Source of the DNA: JAWVZU01 sp033722075
GTDB lineage: Bacteria > Pseudomonadota > Gammaproteobacteria > Xanthomonadales > SZUA-38
Assembly (NCBI GenBank): GCA_033722075.1
Contig: JAWVZU010000200.1
Coordinates: 1-7,609 of the forward strand
DNA: 7,609 bases
Reading direction: 5' to 3'
A program made the translations under genes and the position numbers. Under the pieces are notes generated by a model that was not told the origin of the DNA, made no database searches, and worked only from the letters and a program-made list of their open reading frames with translations. Positions 6,167 through 7,609 of this stretch are shown here, piece after piece. Each line of letters begins with the position of its first letter. The stretch's first letter is position 1.

Positions 6167-6312
6167 GCCCGTAGGGATGGACTGCGCCCGCTCCCGCGGG
6201 CTTGCCGCCTTCGGCGGTGCTTCGCATCGAGCTCGCGCCTGCGGCGCTCGGTTCGAACCCCAGACCTCTGCCTGAAGGAGGGCAGCGCTCTATCCAGCCG
6301 AGCTACGGGCGC
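6167..6312 (-). pseudogene. tRNA-Arg pseudogene split in the T-loop
   Basis: From 6312 leftwards the minus strand reproduces tRNA-Arg from the acceptor through D arm, anticodon stem and TGGGGTTCGAA. It then breaks off, and the missing 3' part (ATCCCTACGGGC) reappears at 6178-6167. The two parts are about 73 bp apart. The D loop has one A-to-G change. The anticodon loop is CTCCTTCA, eight bases instead of seven, containing CCT where the intact copy has CCG. The final acceptor bases and CCA are lost after CGGGC, so the gene should not yield a normal tRNA. A further TACAAT lies upstream (6359-6364), so it may still be transcribed. No T-tract terminator follows. Confidence 0.75.
6179..6251. repeat. 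Hairpin-rich 73-bp insert within the tRNA T-loop
   Basis: The insert holds three successive GC-rich hairpins: GCCCGC/GCGGGC (6186-6201), CCGCC/GGCGG (6205-6217) and GCGCC/GGCGC (6235-6247). The last is nested with CGAGC/GCTCG (6228-6250). No open reading frame or terminal inverted repeat is apparent. Multiple stacked hairpins are typical of REP/BIME-type elements, but the family is not recognised. GCGCCCG at 6184-6190 could also pair with the tRNA's own 5' acceptor strand. Confidence 0.55.
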
Positions 6313-6426
6313 ACGCACCGGTGTTTCGCTCCCGGCCGTATCCGCGACGCGACCGCGTATTGTAACCGAGTTTCGCCGCAGCACCCAGACGGCGTACCAT
6401 GGCGCTTTTCCGCCCGAGACTCGACC

Positions 6427-6936
6427 ATGACCGATGATCGCCTGCGAATCCGACCGGCCGATCCCGAGGACGTCGCGCTGCTGCTCGATCTGATCCGCGA
6501 GCTGGCCGATTACGAGAAGGCGCCGCAGGAAGCGGTCGCCACGCCGGAACTACTGCACGCGTCGCTGTTCGGCGACGAGCCGAGGGCCGAGGCGGTACTC
6601 GCGGAGTGGGACGGCGAGCCGGCCGGATTCGCACTGTTCTTCAACAATTATTCGACCTGGCTGGGCCGGCCGGGGCTGTACCTCGAGGACCTGTTCGTGC
6701 GCGAAGACAAACGGGGCCGCGGCATCGGCAAGGCGCTGCTGCTGCACCTGGCGCGCATCGCCCACGAGCGCGGGTGCGGCCGGATGGAATGGGCGGTGCT
6801 GGACTGGAATACGCCGGCGATCGAATTCTACGAGGCCCTCGGCGCGAAGCCGCAGTCGGAGTGGACGGTCTACCGGTGGGATCGGGAAACACTGGAGCGA
6901 CTGGCGGGAAACGACGCCGGACCGACACGCGGTTGA
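6427..6936 (+). CDS. GNAT N-acetyltransferase of the SSAT (spermidine/spermine or thialysine acetyltransferase) type
   Basis: This cytoplasmic enzyme of 169 residues is predicted to transfer acetyl from acetyl-CoA to a primary amine of a small molecule. The GNAT acetyl-CoA loop is RGRGIG (96-101, RxxGxG). The C-terminal signature LDWNTPAIEFYEALGA (125-140) parallels the WNEPSINFYKRRGA of animal SSAT, including the likely general-acid tyrosine Y135. YEK (29-31), W78 and LEDLFV (86-91, with E87 and D88) match positions lining the SSAT amine pocket. Length fits the family (about 170). ATG 6427 is chosen because homology starts there at RLRIRPA; the reading frame stays open upstream to 6202, but that part only translates tRNA pseudogene DNA. 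No clear ribosome binding site is seen. The substrate could be a polyamine, thialysine or another amine. Confidence 0.88.
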   Translation: MTDDRLRIRPADPEDVALLLDLIRELADYEKAPQEAVATPELLHASLFGDEPRAEAVLAEWDGEPAGFALFFNNYSTWLGRPGLYLEDLFVREDKRGRGIGKALLLHLARIAHERGCGRMEWAVLDWNTPAIEFYEALGAKPQSEWTVYRWDRETLERLAGNDAGPTRG

Positions 6937-6944
6937 ACCCGATC

Positions 6945-6970
6945 GTCGGCTTGCGCTGCGCCAAGCCGAC
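6945..6970. terminator. Strong hairpin between convergent genes
   Basis: GTCGGCTTG (6945-6953) pairs perfectly with CAAGCCGAC (6962-6970) around an 8-base loop. It starts 8 bp after the acetyltransferase stop and lies 48 bp past the hemW stop on the other strand. It could end transcription from both sides, but no T-run follows in either direction. Its role as a terminator is therefore inferred mainly from position. Confidence 0.5.
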
Positions 6971-7018
6971 CCCCGGAATCAGCCGAACGGCGAACTCGCT
7001 TCCGACGGTTTCGACCGG

Positions 7019-7609
7019 TCAGTCGTTCCGGGACGGCAGGAACAGCGCCTGCAGATCATCGAGGTAGCGCGCCCCGCGTTCGGTTCGGATGAGCGCTTCG
7101 CGTTCGCGTTCCAGAAGCCCCAGTTCGACGGCCTTGCCGAGCGCCGTTTCCAGTGCCGCGACATCGAGCCCGGTGCGTGCCTCGAATTCCGGCAGCGGGA
7201 TCGGCTCGGCCAGCCGGAGCCGGTTGAGCATGTACTCGAACGCCAGGTCGTCGCCCGGAACCCGGTTTTCCCTGGCGACGAACGAGCGATCCTCGGCCGC
7301 CGCCATCCACGAATGCGGGACCATCCTGCGGCGCGTCCGGAGCACCGAATCGTCGGCCGGCAGCGTGATCTTTCCCGACGCGCCGGCCCCGATGCCGAGG
7401 TAGTCTCCGAAACGCCAGTAGTTCAGGTTGTGGCGACATTCGCGGCCCGGCCGCGCCCAGGCCGAGATCTCGTAGTTCCGGTAGCCGGCGCCCGACAGCC
7501 GATCGCCGCAGGCCTCCTGCATGGTCCAGGCCGTTTCCTCGTCGGGCAGCTGCGGCGGTCGTGCCGCGAAGACCGTGTTGGGCTCCAGCGTCAGCTGGTA
7601 GTGCGAGAG
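7019..7609 (-). CDS. hemW: HemW, radical SAM heme chaperone (3' part; 5' end outside window)
   Basis: The window holds the last 196 residues and stop codon. HemW is a cytoplasmic radical-SAM relative of coproporphyrinogen III dehydrogenase that binds heme and delivers it to target proteins. Recognisable pieces, numbered from the window edge, are LSHYQLTLEPNT (1-12), AGYRNYEISAWARPG (41-55), RHNLNYWRFGDYLGIGAGA (59-77) and the HemW C-terminal domain with FEYMLNRLRL (124-133) and TGLDV (146-150). These match E. coli HemW closely. The radical-SAM CxxxCxxC cluster motif lies beyond the window. In gammaproteobacteria hemW often follows the nucleotide-hygiene gene rdgB, which would be off the right edge. 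It converges on the acetyltransferase gene. An internal ATG at 7520-7522 is not the start, since clear HemW sequence continues upstream of it to the edge. Confidence 0.93.
   Translation of the reverse strand, partial: LSHYQLTLEPNTVFAARPPQLPDEETAWTMQEACGDRLSGAGYRNYEISAWARPGRECRHNLNYWRFGDYLGIGAGASGKITLPADDSVLRTRRRMVPHSWMAAAEDRSFVARENRVPGDDLAFEYMLNRLRLAEPIPLPEFEARTGLDVAALETALGKAVELGLLEREREALIRTERGARYLDDLQALFLPSRND

Noticed and set aside
6167..6312. A tRNA intron interpreted as spliced from the T-loop.
   Set aside because: Known bacterial tRNA introns are much larger group I introns, usually in the anticodon arm. The 73-bp insert has none of their core elements, and the copy also lacks a proper 3' acceptor end.
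6202..6426. Upstream extension of the acetyltransferase frame by 75 codons.
   Set aside because: The extension translates pseudogene and insert DNA; family homology starts right after the ATG at 6427.

Overview
The window looks like chromosomal DNA from a high-GC proteobacterium, most likely a gammaproteobacterium. The partial HemW reads very like the gammaproteobacterial protein, the tRNA gene encodes its own CCA, and the coding regions avoid AT-rich codons. The genus cannot be told from sequence alone; a Xanthomonadales- or Chromatiales-type lineage is a guess.

Layout, left to right. A long minus-strand gene (153-4208) encodes a 1351-residue protein built like animal soluble adenylyl cyclase: two tandem class III cyclase domains, a P-loop NTPase module and a TPR-rich C-terminal half. 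Twenty-three bases separate its start codon from that of a divergent kinase gene (4232-5161) of the D-glycerate 3-kinase type. Both promoters appear to lie in this gap, and the cyclase promoter is placed so that its mRNA could be leaderless. A small secreted, DUF4124-like protein (5174-5632, minus) converges on the kinase.

From 5633 to 6426 there is no protein gene. This stretch holds a 15-nt inverted-repeat element, a REP-like palindrome and a minus-strand tRNA-Arg cluster. The cluster has one intact tRNA-Arg(CCG) with encoded CCA and its own terminator (6002-6113). It is flanked by two damaged relatives. One (5876-5992) keeps tRNA-like ends and a near-duplicate terminator but has a foreign middle. 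The other (6167-6312) is split in its T-loop by about 73 bp of hairpin-rich DNA.

The right end carries a plus-strand SSAT-like GNAT acetyltransferase (6427-6936). It converges on the 3' part of hemW (7019-7609, minus), which runs off the window edge; a strong hairpin lies between the two.

No shared pathway links all the genes. The tight cyclase/kinase divergence is the only arrangement that suggests co-regulation. The most unusual items are the sAC-like cyclase with its possible leaderless start, and the tRNA-Arg cluster with structured inserts in the T-loop region.
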